Made by a program: the position numbers and the translations under genes. DNA of 64,000 nucleotides. Origin: Labilithrix sp. GTDB taxonomy: Bacteria > Myxococcota_A > Polyangia > Polyangiales > Polyangiaceae. Each line of letters opens with the position of its first letter. Position 1 is the first letter of the stretch. The notes beneath the pieces are model-generated. The model saw only the letters and a list, made by a program, of their open reading frames with translations, ran no database searches and was not told the DNA's origin. The DNA lies in NCBI GenBank assembly GCA_019637175.1, contig JAHBWD010000005.1, positions 62,001 through 126,000 on the forward strand, in the 5' to 3' direction. Positions 1 to 9,430 of this stretch are shown piece after piece.

Positions 1-570
1 TTCTGCGGATCGTGCGCCCTCTCGGTCTCGCGCGCCGGTCCCGCGCGACGCCTCACGGCAGGAGGCGCGCTCGCGGGGGAGCACGCGGTGCTCGCCTACG
101 GAGGCGCGGTCGCGACGGCGATCATGCAGCTCAAGTACTTCGGGCGATCCGATCTGCTCCCTCGCTTCGGCGCGGTGATGGCCGTGGCCGCGCGGGAGAT
201 CACCGAGGGCGTCGACGTCGTCGTGTCGGTGCCTCTCCACCCGGTGCGCCTCGCCGCGCGCGGCTTCGACCAGGCCGCGCTCCTCGCAGGGCCCGTCGCC
301 CGCCAGCTCCGCGTGAAGCACGAGGTCGGGGCGCTCGAGCGTGTTCGCGACACGCCCAAGCAGGCGACCCACGGTCGCGAGGCGCGGGCGGCGAACGTCG
401 CGGGCGCGTTCCGCTGCGCCGGCGAACGCATCGCAGGCCGGCGCGTGCTCCTGGTGGACGACGTACGGACCACTGGAGCGACGCTCAGTGCCTGCGCCGT
501 TGCGCTTCGCGGCGGCGGCGCCCGGCGGGTCGTCTCGCTCGTGCTCGCCTCCCGGGATCTCGAGGGCTGA
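1..570 (+). CDS. comF: ComF-family phosphoribosyltransferase (5' end missing)
   Basis: The reading frame is open from base 1, so the start lies outside the window. The first residues read FCGSC, the second half of the CxxC zinc-ribbon typical of ComF/GntX proteins. The core follows (GFDQA, then KQATHGREARAANVAGAF), and near the C terminus the PRPP-binding signature VLLVDDVRTTGAT. ComF proteins are cytoplasmic type I phosphoribosyltransferase-like proteins linked to DNA uptake; their substrate is not settled. The family call is firm. A competence role here is inferred from the family only, because no other competence gene is nearby. Confidence 0.85.
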   Translation, partial: FCGSCALSVSRAGPARRLTAGGALAGEHAVLAYGGAVATAIMQLKYFGRSDLLPRFGAVMAVAAREITEGVDVVVSVPLHPVRLAARGFDQAALLAGPVARQLRVKHEVGALERVRDTPKQATHGREARAANVAGAFRCAGERIAGRRVLLVDDVRTTGATLSACAVALRGGGARRVVSLVLASRDLEG

Positions 571-623
571 CCCAGGATTTGCGCTGCGGTGCGAGACCCG
601 CGCTATCATGGGCCTGCGTCTCG

Positions 624-2588
624 ATGAGCAACGATCTCTGGCGGTGGGCGGCTCCTGACGGGCAGCAGCGCCGCGTGCGACTCGACGAGTTGCGCGCCGC
701 GCTCGCCGAAGGAGCGATCGCGCCCAATACCCCCGTCTGGCGCTCCGGATGGAAGGCGTGGCAGCCCGCGCACGAGGTGCCCGAGCTCGCGAGCGGCGCG
801 GTCGCCGCGGCCAACGGCGTCGTGCCGAACATCCCGCCGCCGCCCCTCGCGATGGTCGCCGTCCAGCACGAGTTCGAGGCCAAGTCCGGGGGCTCGTTCG
901 CGCCACCCGCGCCCGAAGAAGAGCCGCCGCCCCCTCCGGCGTTCGTCCCCGCGCCGACCAAGGCGACGTCGATCGCGCCGGCCGCGCCGGGCTCGGGCCC
1001 GCAGCTCCCCTCGAACCTGCCGACGGCGATCGGCCTGCCGCCGCCGCCCGAGATGGCGGCGATGGTCGCGAGCGCCAAGGCCAACGCGGCGAACAAAGCC
1101 GATCCGATGATCGAAGAGCTGAGCGGATCCATGCTCCTCGACGCGGAGAGCAGTCCCGGTCCGGTCAAGTCGCCCTTCGACGTGGGCGCCGGCGGCGGTC
1201 CTCCGCCGACCGATCCGGTCATCCGCGACCAGCGCGACTCGCTCGACGACGCGGCGCTCCCCCCGATGCGGCGCCCCGGGCTCACGCTCCTCCTCGAAGA
1301 CTTGCAGGAGATCCGCGCAGGGCGCCAGCCGCGCAACAAGCTGCTCATCGGCGTGCTGGCGATCCTCGTCCTCTCCGTCTTCATCTCGCTGCTCGCGCTC
1401 GTCGTGAGCGCGATCCGCGGCAAGCCGAGCGAGATCGCGACGTCGCCGTCGTCGACGCCTTCGGGATCGGCGGGCACGAGCGATCCTCCGTCGACGACCG
1501 CCGCAGCGGCGGCCACGACGTCGGCTCCGCCCGCGGTGACGAGCGCGCCGCCGAAAGAGGAGCCTCCGCCGCCGGACACCAGCGCGGCGCTCGGCGACTG
1601 CAAGCTCGCGGGCGACGCGCACGTCGTCGGTCCGCGCGCGTTCTTGCCGGGAGGCGTCGAGGCGGCCCCGGTGCCCGGCGCGATCGCGCTGGGCTTCGCG
1701 ATCAACCCGCGCGACGGCGTCGCGGTGAGCGTCGATCCCGCCACGATCAACATCACGTCGACGGTGCGCGGCCGCGCGCTCGGCGGCGACGCCCGGCGCG
1801 TCAGTCCGGTGATGATGCAGGGCAAGCTCGCGGTCGTCGCCGACGTCGACCGCAAGATGGATAAGCTCCTCGGGCGGCGCGTCGTCGCGACGAGCCCGCC
1901 GCTCGACGTCGGCGTCGCCGAGAACGCGATCGTGTGGGCGCCTCACGGCAGCGGGAGCTGGGCGAAGCTCTTCAACCTCGAGGGCGAAGGTCCCGTCGAA
2001 GCGCTCCGCGCGGTGCCGCTCGCGCAAGGCAAGGGCATCGCGCTTGCGTTCCGGCGCAGCGGCGCGGTCTTCGTCGGCACCGCGAAGGGCGACTCGGTGC
2101 TCTCGCCCGACGGATCGCTCGCGCGCATCGCCGGTCTCGGGCCGCAAGTGGGCTCGCCCGCCATCACGAGCAGCGGCGAGAGCGTGATCGTCGCCTGGGC
2201 CGATCGCGGCGGCGCGCCCGATCCGTGGCAGGTGCGCTGGACGAAGCTCGCGCCCGGCGGCGCGCCCGCGCCGCCGAAGGAGCTCGCGCTCCCCGACGGC
2301 GGTCTGGGAACGCAGGCGATGTCGCCGAGCCTCGCCGGTCTCGGCGGCGGCCGCTGGCTCGTCGCGTGGACCGAGGGGCCGGTGTCGAATCATCAAGTTC
2401 GTGCGCTCACGATGAGCGCCGAGGGCGCGCCTTCGGGCGAGGCGCTCTCGATCTCGCCCGCGGGCATCAACGCGGGCCAACCTCAGGCCGCGATCGGGGC
2501 CGACGGCAAGGGCGTCGTCGCGTTCCTCGCCGCCAAGGGCCGGATCTCCGAAGTTCATGCCACGCCGGTGTCGTGCAGCGGGAAATGA
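624..2588 (+). CDS. GYF_2 (DUF4339) domain membrane protein
   Basis: 654 residues from ATG 624; the open frame extends further upstream, but that part overlaps comF and has Arg-rich shadow composition. Residues 1-60 (MSNDLWRWAAPDGQQR, then GAIAPNTPVWRSGWKAWQPA) match the GYF_2 domain, a small peptide-binding fold common in myxobacteria. A long Pro/Ala-rich linker follows, then one hydrophobic helix (LLIGVLAILVLSVFISLLAL), a Ser/Thr/Pro-rich spacer, and a C-terminal region of about 300 residues with repeated beta-strand motifs that looks like a propeller. This suggests a cytoplasmic GYF sensor tethered to a periplasmic beta domain. The function is unknown. The stop overlaps the next gene by 4 bases (ATGA). 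Confidence 0.8.
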   Translation: MSNDLWRWAAPDGQQRRVRLDELRAALAEGAIAPNTPVWRSGWKAWQPAHEVPELASGAVAAANGVVPNIPPPPLAMVAVQHEFEAKSGGSFAPPAPEEEPPPPPAFVPAPTKATSIAPAAPGSGPQLPSNLPTAIGLPPPPEMAAMVASAKANAANKADPMIEELSGSMLLDAESSPGPVKSPFDVGAGGGPPPTDPVIRDQRDSLDDAALPPMRRPGLTLLLEDLQEIRAGRQPRNKLLIGVLAILVLSVFISLLALVVSAIRGKPSEIATSPSSTPSGSAGTSDPPSTTAAAAATTSAPPAVTSAPPKEEPPPPDTSAALGDCKLAGDAHVVGPRAFLPGGVEAAPVPGAIALGFAINPRDGVAVSVDPATINITSTVRGRALGGDARRVSPVMMQGKLAVVADVDRKMDKLLGRRVVATSPPLDVGVAENAIVWAPHGSGSWAKLFNLEGEGPVEALRAVPLAQGKGIALAFRRSGAVFVGTAKGDSVLSPDGSLARIAGLGPQVGSPAITSSGESVIVAWADRGGAPDPWQVRWTKLAPGGAPAPPKELALPDGGLGTQAMSPSLAGLGGGRWLVAWTEGPVSNHQVRALTMSAEGAPSGEALSISPAGINAGQPQAAIGADGKGVVAFLAAKGRISEVHATPVSCSGK

Positions 2589-3508
2589 CGCGTCTTCTCT
2601 GGTCGCTCGTCGGGCTCGTCGCGTCGGTCCTCCTCGTCGCGTGCATGGAGTCGAAGGTCGCGCAGGGGCAGCGCTTCGTCTCGGGCGATCAGAAGTACGA
2701 TCCGTACTTCGAGAACGTTCACCAGCAGCAGGTCGCGGCGTCGACGTGGCCTGACGACAAGAAGAGCGTTCGCCGTCCGCTCGTCAACGCGCTCGCGCTG
2801 ACCCCGGACGCGTCGGACGACACGATCATCAGCGCCACCCGCGAGCGCGCGAAGAAGCTCGGCGGCGGCGGGGCGAAGCTCGAGCTCACGGGGCCGCACG
2901 TCACCGCCCAGGGCGGCGCGACGAACGACGGCGCGCTCTTCGGCGCGGTGGAGGAGTCCGTTCGCGCCGAGCAAGAGCGCGCCCGCAAGCTCCGCGGCTT
3001 GATGGAGAAGCTCGACGAGATGGCCAAGCAGGGCGGCGAGCTGAAGAAGGACGCCGACAAGGCCTTCGAGAACCGCGGCGCGAACAAGGCCGACGAGAAG
3101 AAGACCGAGAGCATGCGTCAGCTCCGTCACGAGCTCGGCGCCGCGGTCGACGCGATGAAGTCGCTCGCGCGCGACGCGACGAAGAGCATCAAGGAAGGCG
3201 ACGAGTTCCTCGACGACCTCGGCAGCGCGCTCCAGATGAAGGAGACGCCGAAGCGCGGGCGCGGGGGCGGCGGGTTCAAGACGCCGGCGCCGCCGGGCAC
3301 GAAGCCGGCGACCGAGGAGCCGAAGAAGCCCGCGCCGCCGGCCGAAGAACCGAAGAAGCCCGCGCCGAAGGCCGAGCCGCCGAAGGAGCCGCCGCGGCCG
3401 AAGCCGAAGCCGGCGGGCGAAAAGCCCGCGGAGAAGCCGCCTGCCGAGAAGCCGGCGGAGAAGCCTCCTGCGCCGAAGCCGGCGCCCGAGGAGGTCTTCA
3501 ACCCGTGA
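2585..3508 (+). CDS. Lipoprotein with Pro/Lys/Glu-rich tail
   Basis: 307 residues. Signal peptide with lipobox (SVLLVACMES). The middle is charged and helical, probably coiled coil (about residues 115-220, rich in Glu/Lys/Arg/Ala). The last 80 residues are low-complexity KKPAPPAEEP-like repeats, of the kind that span or bind the cell wall. Its ATG overlaps the stop of the GYF protein, so the two are very probably translated together and may act together in the envelope. No known family was recognised. Confidence 0.75.
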   Translation: MTRLLWSLVGLVASVLLVACMESKVAQGQRFVSGDQKYDPYFENVHQQQVAASTWPDDKKSVRRPLVNALALTPDASDDTIISATRERAKKLGGGGAKLELTGPHVTAQGGATNDGALFGAVEESVRAEQERARKLRGLMEKLDEMAKQGGELKKDADKAFENRGANKADEKKTESMRQLRHELGAAVDAMKSLARDATKSIKEGDEFLDDLGSALQMKETPKRGRGGGGFKTPAPPGTKPATEEPKKPAPPAEEPKKPAPKAEPPKEPPRPKPKPAGEKPAEKPPAEKPAEKPPAPKPAPEEVFNP

Positions 3509-3524
3509 CGTCGCGCACGCACTT

Positions 3525-3554
3525 CTTCCGGCGCAAGTAGAGTTGCGCGCGAAG
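3525..3554. terminator. Imperfect 12-bp inverted repeat between convergent genes
   Basis: The arms are 3525-3536 and 3543-3554 with a 6-nt loop; the inner six pairs (GCGCAA/TTGCGC) are perfect and the outer part has two mismatches. It lies in the 50-bp gap between two converging genes, where a bidirectional terminator would be expected. There is no T tract, so intrinsic termination is uncertain. Confidence 0.35.
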
Positions 3555-3558
3555 CCCG

Positions 3559-4602
3559 CTAACAGCTCGTCGTCGTGCCGTCGGCGCACAGGCGCTCGTC
3601 GGCGATCCGCACCGTCTTGGTCGCCGCCGCGCGGCCGCCCGTCGTGTCGACCACCTCGGCGGTGACCTCGAGCCGCTTGCCGAGGAATCGCTTGTAGTCC
3701 TGGGTGAGATCGGCCGCGCCGCCGTCGAGCTGGAAGCGCAGGCCGTACAGCTTGCAGTAGCTCCCTTCGTCGCGATCGAACGAAAAGACGTAGCCCGCCG
3801 GCAGGATCGGCGACGCCGGATCGTCGACCAGCTTCGCCGTCAGCGTGGTGCGCGATCCAGACTGCCGCAGGTTCTTCATACGGATCGCGATCCAGATGTG
3901 ATGGCCGCCTTGCGGGCCCTTCTCGAGCTGCAGCGTCTCGCCGTCGGCGAGCGGCGCGTAGTCGGTCTGTCCCTGGCCGAGGATCAGCTCCGGCGCGCCG
4001 CGGTTCTTCGGCCGGCAGAAGTCGGGCGGCGCGCCGGCCCATCCCGGCTCGTAGTCTTCGAGCTCGCCTTCGGCGATCTCGGGCGAGACGCACTGACCCG
4101 AGACGCACGTCTGCTCGGCCGCGCACGTCACCGGAACGGGAACGCCGCTCGCGCCCACCGCGCCGAGACCCGCGCATCGGCTCTCGAGCTGGAGGCGAAG
4201 GAGCTTCTTGCCCTCCGTGCCCTGCGACGCGACCAAGCGCGTGATCGCGCGCCGGGAGACGACCGCCGCGCCGCCGCCCGGTCCACTCGGTCCGCCCGGC
4301 CCGCCCGGGCCGCCGAACGCGTCGACGCTCACCTCCACGCGCGCGCCCGGGCGCCCTTCGAGCGCGATCTCCTTCGGCAGCCCGTCGCGCGCGCCGGTCG
4401 CCGGGCTCTGGACGTCGACGATCTCGTCGGTCGCGACCGCGTCGTCGATCCGCGCGACGACGCGGACCGATCCGACGAGCGCGGCGAGCTCCTCGGCTTG
4501 CACGCCGACGACCAGGCGACCCTCGCTGGGCCCGTCGTCGGCAGGGCACGCGGCGAGGACCACCGGCAGGGTCAGCAAGCTAACGATGCGGCGCAGAGCC
4601 AT
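3559..4602 (-). CDS. Lipoprotein with Gly/Pro-rich segment
   Basis: 347 residues from the ATG at 4602 (MALRRIVSLL); an in-frame ATG seven codons upstream would spoil the signal peptide. Lipobox LPVVLAACPAD. Around residues 88-105 is a collagen-like GGPGGPGGPSGPGGG stretch. A Cys-rich patch (CAEEQTCVSGQC) follows, resembling the short disulfide modules common in myxobacterial lipoproteins. The second half has no recognised domain. A surface or periplasmic location is inferred from the lipobox; function unknown. Confidence 0.7.
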   Translation of the reverse strand: MALRRIVSLLTLPVVLAACPADDGPSEGRLVVGVQAEELAALVGSVRVVARIDDAVATDEIVDVQSPATGARDGLPKEIALEGRPGARVEVSVDAFGGPGGPGGPSGPGGGAAVVSRRAITRLVASQGTEGKKLLRLQLESRCAGLGAVGASGVPVPVTCAAEQTCVSGQCVSPEIAEGELEDYEPGWAGAPPDFCRPKNRGAPELILGQGQTDYAPLADGETLQLEKGPQGGHHIWIAIRMKNLRQSGSRTTLTAKLVDDPASPILPAGYVFSFDRDEGSYCKLYGLRFQLDGGAADLTQDYKRFLGKRLEVTAEVVDTTGGRAAATKTVRIADERLCADGTTTSC

Positions 4603-4749
4603 CTCCGAGGCGTTGGAAGGCAATCCCCGTGCGACCCGGCGCCGAGGGCTCGACGGATCGACAAAAGCGGCGCGGGCGGCGCGCCGGGGATCTCCGGAGA
4701 CGCCGCCCGCCTGACAGCACTGTCGTGCCGCCGCTGTGCCACGGCCTGG

Positions 4750-6123
4750 CTACTTCATGCTCACGGCGGTGTCGTCCGACGGCACCTTCTTGAGGGCCGC
4801 GAGGAACTTCTCCGGGGGCACGAACTCGTTGAAGCGCGAGACTTCTTTGCCTGCGCTGTCGAGCATGATGACCGTCGGCAGGCCGACGACCTTGTACTTC
4901 TCCTGGAGGCGCTTGGTGTCGGGTGCGTCGTCGTCCGACGCGTCGACGCGGATGGCGATGAAGCGCTGCGCCTCGGTGCGGACCTTGGGATCGGGGAAGG
5001 TGTTGTGCTCGAGCTCTTTGCAGGCCGTGCACCACGTCGCGCCGAAGTCGATGAGCACCGGCTTCTTCTCGCTGAGCGCCTTGGCGCGGCCCTCTTCTTC
5101 GTTCGTGAGCCAGGTGATCTCCGGCGCGCTCGCGTCGACGCCGTGGGGAACGCTGAGCCACGTGAGGAAGAGCGCGCAGCCGACGACCGCAGGGACGATC
5201 GACGCCAGCTTCATCGGCTTCGAGAGATGCGCGATCGGCGATTTTCTCCGCTCGGCGATCATGTGAACCACGCCGAGCACGACGCCGACGAGGAGCACCG
5301 CACCCGCGATCACGCCGAACGTGTAGCTGCCGTGCGCGACGAGGTTGCGGATCGGCTCGAAGCGATCGCGGATGTAGGAGAAGGCCATGTACGCGAGGCC
5401 GACGCCGCTGATCCACTTGATGCCCATCATCCAGGCGCCGCCCTTGGGCAGGTTCACCGCGAACGCGCCGGCGACGAAGAAGAGGACGCCCAACCCCATC
5501 GCGAACGAGAAGAGCGACGCGGTGCCGAGCGCGACGTTCTTCGACGTCGCGATGACCGTCACCATGCCGGTGAGGAACGGGCCGGTGCACGGCGCGGCGA
5601 TGAGGCCCATGACAAGGCCCATGACGAACGCGCCCTTGAAGCCGACGCCGCCGACGGTCGACAGCTTGTTGGTCAGGCCCGACGGAAGCGCGAGCTCGAA
5701 CGCGCCGAACATCGACGCCGCGAGCGCCGTGAAGAGGAGCGCGAGCGCGATGACGACGTACGTGTTGCTGAGCGCCGAGCCCATCAGCTTGCCGCTGAGC
5801 GCCGAGACGATGCCCATCGGCGTGAAGAGCGCGGCGATGCCGAGCACGAACGTTCCCGAGAGCGCGGCGCCGCGCCAGCGTGACTTTGCTTCGGTCGCGC
5901 CGAAGATGGAGACCGTGATCGGCACCATCGGGTACACGCACGGGGTCAGGCTCGCGACGAAGCCGAAGCCGAAAGAGGCGAGGACGGCGACGATCGGGCC
6001 GTGGTCCTTCAGGATCTGGTCGAACTTCCCTGTTTCCGATCCCTCGCCGGCCCAAGCGAGCGCGGGCACGAGCATGAGAACGGCGGCGAGGAGAAGGATC
6101 TGCGTCAGCTGACGACGATTCAC
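4750..6123 (-). CDS. dsbD: Thiol:disulfide interchange protein DsbD-like
   Basis: 457 residues. Signal peptide/first helix (to about residue 25), then a DsbD-beta/CcdA-type membrane domain of roughly eight helices holding the two redox cysteines in TPCVYPM (Cys62) and APCTGPF (Cys179). The C-terminal thioredoxin domain has the active site WCTACK (Cys365/Cys368). DsbD carries electrons from cytoplasmic thioredoxin across the inner membrane to reduce periplasmic thiol proteins. The N-terminal alpha domain of E. coli DsbD is absent, so this is a short form. It is the plausible electron source for the multi-DsbA proteins at 43.3-47.8 kb (inference). Confidence 0.93.
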   Translation of the reverse strand: MNRRQLTQILLLAAVLMLVPALAWAGEGSETGKFDQILKDHGPIVAVLASFGFGFVASLTPCVYPMVPITVSIFGATEAKSRWRGAALSGTFVLGIAALFTPMGIVSALSGKLMGSALSNTYVVIALALLFTALAASMFGAFELALPSGLTNKLSTVGGVGFKGAFVMGLVMGLIAAPCTGPFLTGMVTVIATSKNVALGTASLFSFAMGLGVLFFVAGAFAVNLPKGGAWMMGIKWISGVGLAYMAFSYIRDRFEPIRNLVAHGSYTFGVIAGAVLLVGVVLGVVHMIAERRKSPIAHLSKPMKLASIVPAVVGCALFLTWLSVPHGVDASAPEITWLTNEEEGRAKALSEKKPVLIDFGATWCTACKELEHNTFPDPKVRTEAQRFIAIRVDASDDDAPDTKRLQEKYKVVGLPTVIMLDSAGKEVSRFNEFVPPEKFLAALKKVPSDDTAVSMK

Positions 6124-6352
6124 GGGTTCCTCCTGGAGGCGTCTGGAGCAGCAAAGGCCATCGTAGCAAGCACGAGACCTGCTCTGCGAGTGGGCTCCGC
6201 AGTCCGCCGCCGCTACGTCGCACCTCTTCCTACCATCCTGCGAACGGCGTTATTCCGGCTGAGATTTCGCGGCGAGGCGTGTCGCACCTCCGCGCCGATG
6301 GATCAAAGGCCGCCCATCCGAAGGCAGGTGCACGCAGGCGCAGCGCGGGGGC

Positions 6353-7123
6353 TCAGTTGGCCGACATCTTCTGGAGCGTCGCGCGCGCCATGCGAACCTC
6401 ACCTTCGAGCGCGATCCCCAGCGCGGGACGCGACGCGCTCGTGCGCTTGAGGAACGCCTCGAGGTAGCGCTTCGCCGCCCCCCATTCGCCCGCCGCGTAC
6501 GCGAGGTGACCGAGGACGAAGCGGCCGTAGCCCTGCCCGCAGGGCGCTTCGGCGAGCGCGTTGATCGTCTCCTGGAGCGCGCCCACGCGCTCTCCCGCGG
6601 CGATCTTCGAAAGCGCGAGGTGCGCGCGGTAGAGCGGTCGATCCTTGGTTCCCCAGCGCGCGGCGCGATTGAGCGCGGCCGTGGCCTCGGCGTAGCGCTG
6701 GGCCAGAAATAGCGTGCTCCCGAGCGTCCAGAGGTGAAACGGCCGCCGCGACGCCGGCCCGCGACGCGCCGCGGCCCTGAGGTGCTTCAGCGCCGCATCG
6801 AGATCGCCGTTCGCCAGGGCGGCCCGCGCCGCGTCTTGGTTGAGCACGTCGGGCAGGACGTCGAGCTCGAGCGCTTGAAGCGCGATCGTGTGCGCTTGGT
6901 CGAACCGGCGCCCCTCGTAGAGCGAAAGGTAGAGCTGCCGGAGCAGCATGGCGTGCGTCGTGCGGTCGAGCGTCGAGCGCGCCGCCAGGCCGCGGCGGGC
7001 GTACATCGCGCGCGACCGCGCGCTGCGCGCGGCCATCGCTTTGCGAAGGCAGTCTTCGGGGATCATCGCCGCCTGCTTGGCCGGCACCAAGCGAGTGTAG
7101 CACTCACGCTTTTTTCGGGCCAA
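6353..7123 (-). CDS. TPR-repeat protein
   Basis: 256 residues, soluble, with no clear signal peptide. Several degenerate tetratricopeptide units are visible in the middle and C-terminal half (ALANGDLDAALKHLRAAARR, then LGSTLFLAQRYAEATAALNRAA, then LGHLAYAAGEWGAAKRYLEAF). TPR arrays are protein-binding scaffolds; the partner cannot be told from the sequence. The N terminus is basic (MARKKRECY); an alternative start is the downstream ATG before IPEDCL. Monocistronic, convergent with the small lipoprotein pair. Confidence 0.7.
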   Translation of the reverse strand: MARKKRECYTRLVPAKQAAMIPEDCLRKAMAARSARSRAMYARRGLAARSTLDRTTHAMLLRQLYLSLYEGRRFDQAHTIALQALELDVLPDVLNQDAARAALANGDLDAALKHLRAAARRGPASRRPFHLWTLGSTLFLAQRYAEATAALNRAARWGTKDRPLYRAHLALSKIAAGERVGALQETINALAEAPCGQGYGRFVLGHLAYAAGEWGAAKRYLEAFLKRTSASRPALGIALEGEVRMARATLQKMSAN

Positions 7124-7162
7124 AGCGCAGGCGCGTCGTGCTACCCGTTCTGACCGGTTTCG

Positions 7163-7441
7163 ATGCGTCGCGTCGTCGTCTTCCTCTTCCTGCTCTTGGC
7201 CGGCTGTGGTCGAAAGGCAACGCGCGCAGACTGCGAGATGGTGGTCGACCGGAACGTCGAGCTCCAGCTCAGGAAGATGGGCGTCAACGACTCGGCGGTC
7301 ATCGAAAAGCGGCGCGAAGAGATGCGCGCGTCGATGCGTGACGACATCGAGAAGTGCGTCGGCAAGCGGGTCACCGACGGCATGATGTCGTGCGTGCAGT
7401 CGGCGGAGACGGCGGAACAGATCGACAAGTGCCTCAAATGA
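7163..7441 (+). CDS. Small four-Cys lipoprotein, first of tandem pair
   Basis: 92 residues. Signal peptide with lipobox LLLAGCGRK. The mature part is mostly charged helix with four cysteines (ADCEMVVDR, IEKCV, MSCVQ, DKCLK at the C terminus). The same Cys order occurs in the next gene, so the two look like a tandem duplication. The spacing suggests a helical hairpin closed by two disulfides (inference). The stop overlaps the next ATG by 4 bases. No known family recognised. Confidence 0.75.
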   Translation: MRRVVVFLFLLLAGCGRKATRADCEMVVDRNVELQLRKMGVNDSAVIEKRREEMRASMRDDIEKCVGKRVTDGMMSCVQSAETAEQIDKCLK

Positions 7442-7737
7442 AATTCCGACGCGGACGCGTCATCGGTCTCCTGCTCGTGCTGAGCGCCTCTGGGTGCAAG
7501 CAGAAGGTCTCGCAGAAACAGTGCGACGAGCTCATCGATCGCTACGCCGATCTGGTGGTCACCCAGCGCCTCCCGGACGCGGGCGCCGCGGAGCTCGAGA
7601 CGGAGCGGGGCCATGAGCGCGGCGTCGCGCGCGCCGAAGACGCGTTCAAGAACTGCGCGTCGACGGTGCAGGCGGCCGAGCACGCGTGCGGGATGAAGGC
7701 GACCTCGCCCGAGGCGCTCCTCAAGTGCCTCGACTGA
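7438..7737 (+). CDS. Small four-Cys lipoprotein, second of tandem pair
   Basis: 99 residues from ATG 7438, which overlaps the preceding stop (ATGA). Lipobox VLSASGCKQK. The mature cysteines fall in KQCDELIDR, FKNCAS, EHACGM and the C-terminal LLKCLD, matching the arrangement of the upstream gene although overall identity is low. The pair is probably co-transcribed and co-translated. Function unknown. Confidence 0.72.
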   Translation: MKFRRGRVIGLLLVLSASGCKQKVSQKQCDELIDRYADLVVTQRLPDAGAAELETERGHERGVARAEDAFKNCASTVQAAEHACGMKATSPEALLKCLD

Positions 7738-7878
7738 CGCGCTCCAGCGCGAGCGAGAAAAAGAGGGGGAGAGGGAGGGCTACGAGGGGGAGGCGATCTC
7801 GCATGGTCTCTCCTCCGCTCCCCCGCATCGGACAACGGTGCGACGCCGGCGTCCATTCCCGCGTTTGTTGGCGCAGCT

Positions 7879-9426
7879 TCAGCGTTTTCTCGGTCGCGCG
7901 ATCCCGTACGCCTCGATCTTGTTGATGAGCGTTCGGCGCGAGATGCCGAGGAGCTTCGCCGCTTCCTTCTGATTGCCGCTCGTGCGCTCGAGCGCGCCCA
8001 AGATCTGCTGGCGCTCCCAGCTCTCGCGCTGCGCGCGGAGATCGGGCGCGCCCCCGTGCGCCGGCTGCACCGCGGGGATCCCGAAGCCCGGCGTCGGCCC
8101 CATCGGATGGCCCATCATGTGAGGTGGCGCGGGCGGTCCCGTATGCGCGTACGGAAGGTGGGGCGCGCTGCCCATCGGCGGCGGATACGCGCCCGGCATC
8201 GGCGCGCCTCCGTACGGCGTCGGCGGGATCGTGTCGTTCGGCGACATGAAGTCGACCATGTCGGCGGGCATCCGCGCGTCGCCGGGGAGGTGGAGATGAA
8301 ACGGATCGATCCGCGCCGGCGGCCCGGCGAGGACGATCGCGCGCTCGACCACGTTCTTCAGCTCGCGCACGTTGCCCGGCCACGGATATCCCTCGAGCGC
8401 GCCCTCGGCCTCGCGCGTGAGCAGGTAGGGCCGACCCTGCGCCGCGCGATCGAGGAAGTAGCGCGCGAGCGGGACGATCTCCTTGCGCCGCTTGCGGAGC
8501 GGCGGCAGCGTTACGGAGAAGCCGTTGAGGCGGAAGAACAGATCGGCGCGGAAGCGATTCTCCGCGATCTGCTGCTGGAGGTCGCGGTTGGTCGCGGCGA
8601 CGTAGCGAACGTCGACGCGTTTGGGCTGCACGCTGCCGAGCCGGATGACCTCGCCGCGCTCGATGACGCGCAGCAGCTTGGCTTGCGTGTCGAGCGGGAG
8701 CTCGCCCACCTCGTCGAGGAAGACGGTGCCGCCGTCGCCCGCTTCGAAGAGGCCCGCCTTCGCGCCGAGCGCGCCGGTGAACGCGCCCTTCTCGTGACCG
8801 AACAGCTCGCTCTCGAGCAGCGAGCCCGAGAGCGCCGCGCAGTTGATGCGCAAGAGCGGCCGGCCGGCGCGGCGCGAGCCGTTGTGGATCGCCTCGGCGA
8901 AAACCTCCTTGCCCGTGCCCGTCTCGCCGAGGATGACGACGTTGAGCGGGCTCGGCGCGATCACGTCGAGCAGCGCGTAGAGCCGCTGCATCGTCGGATC
9001 GAGGATCACCGGCGCGGGCGCCTGCGCGAACGGATGCGCGCCGGGCAGGCCGGGCTGGCTGTCGCGCGCGCCGGGCGGACGACCCACCTGGATGAACATC
9101 GTCGCGTAGCCGATCTCGACCACCGACCCGACCGCGAGCGGCGAGGTCTCGCCGCGAGAGAGCGCGCGGCCCATCACCTTCGTTTTGTTGCGGCTGCCGA
9201 GATCTTCGACCGTGAGGCCGTTGCCGCTGTGGATCGCCGCGTGCTCGCGCGAGACGGACTCGTCTTCGATGACGATGTCGCACGTGTGCATGCGCCCGAT
9301 CACGATGCGCGGCTGGCGGGGAAGGGGAATCGCGCGGACGCCGGCGGCCGAGCTGATGACGAGCCACGGCTCGCGTGCGTCTTGGCGCACGGAGAGGACG
9401 TCGGCCGTCTCGTCGGACTTCGACAT
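7879..9426 (-). CDS. FHA-domain sigma54-dependent transcriptional activator
   Basis: 515 residues. N-terminal FHA domain (residues about 38-115: [28 protein letters not shown]), a phosphothreonine-binding module in place of the usual receiver domain. AAA+ domain from about 140 to 375 with Walker A GETGTGKE (167-174), the sigma54-contacting GAFTGA (214-219), and Walker [11 protein letters not shown] Pro/Gly/Met-rich linker leads to a C-terminal Fis-type helix-turn-helix ([22 protein letters not shown]). It drives RNA polymerase-sigma54 open-complex formation, probably responding to a Ser/Thr kinase; the kinase at 22.2-23.3 kb is a possible but unproven partner. Confidence 0.93.
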   Translation of the reverse strand: MSKSDETADVLSVRQDAREPWLVISSAAGVRAIPLPRQPRIVIGRMHTCDIVIEDESVSREHAAIHSGNGLTVEDLGSRNKTKVMGRALSRGETSPLAVGSVVEIGYATMFIQVGRPPGARDSQPGLPGAHPFAQAPAPVILDPTMQRLYALLDVIAPSPLNVVILGETGTGKEVFAEAIHNGSRRAGRPLLRINCAALSGSLLESELFGHEKGAFTGALGAKAGLFEAGDGGTVFLDEVGELPLDTQAKLLRVIERGEVIRLGSVQPKRVDVRYVAATNRDLQQQIAENRFRADLFFRLNGFSVTLPPLRKRRKEIVPLARYFLDRAAQGRPYLLTREAEGALEGYPWPGNVRELKNVVERAIVLAGPPARIDPFHLHLPGDARMPADMVDFMSPNDTIPPTPYGGAPMPGAYPPPMGSAPHLPYAHTGPPAPPHMMGHPMGPTPGFGIPAVQPAHGGAPDLRAQRESWERQQILGALERTSGNQKEAAKLLGISRRTLINKIEAYGIARPRKR

Positions 9427-9430
9427 GCTT

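Noticed and set aside
606..2558. Long minus-strand open frame opposite the GYF-domain gene
   Set aside because: Arg-rich shadow of the real plus-strand gene, typical of very GC-rich DNA; no start, no motif.
3898..5883. 661-codon plus-strand frame across the DsbD gene
   Set aside because: Mirror frame of two minus-strand genes whose signal peptide, membrane helices and active-site cysteines are certain.
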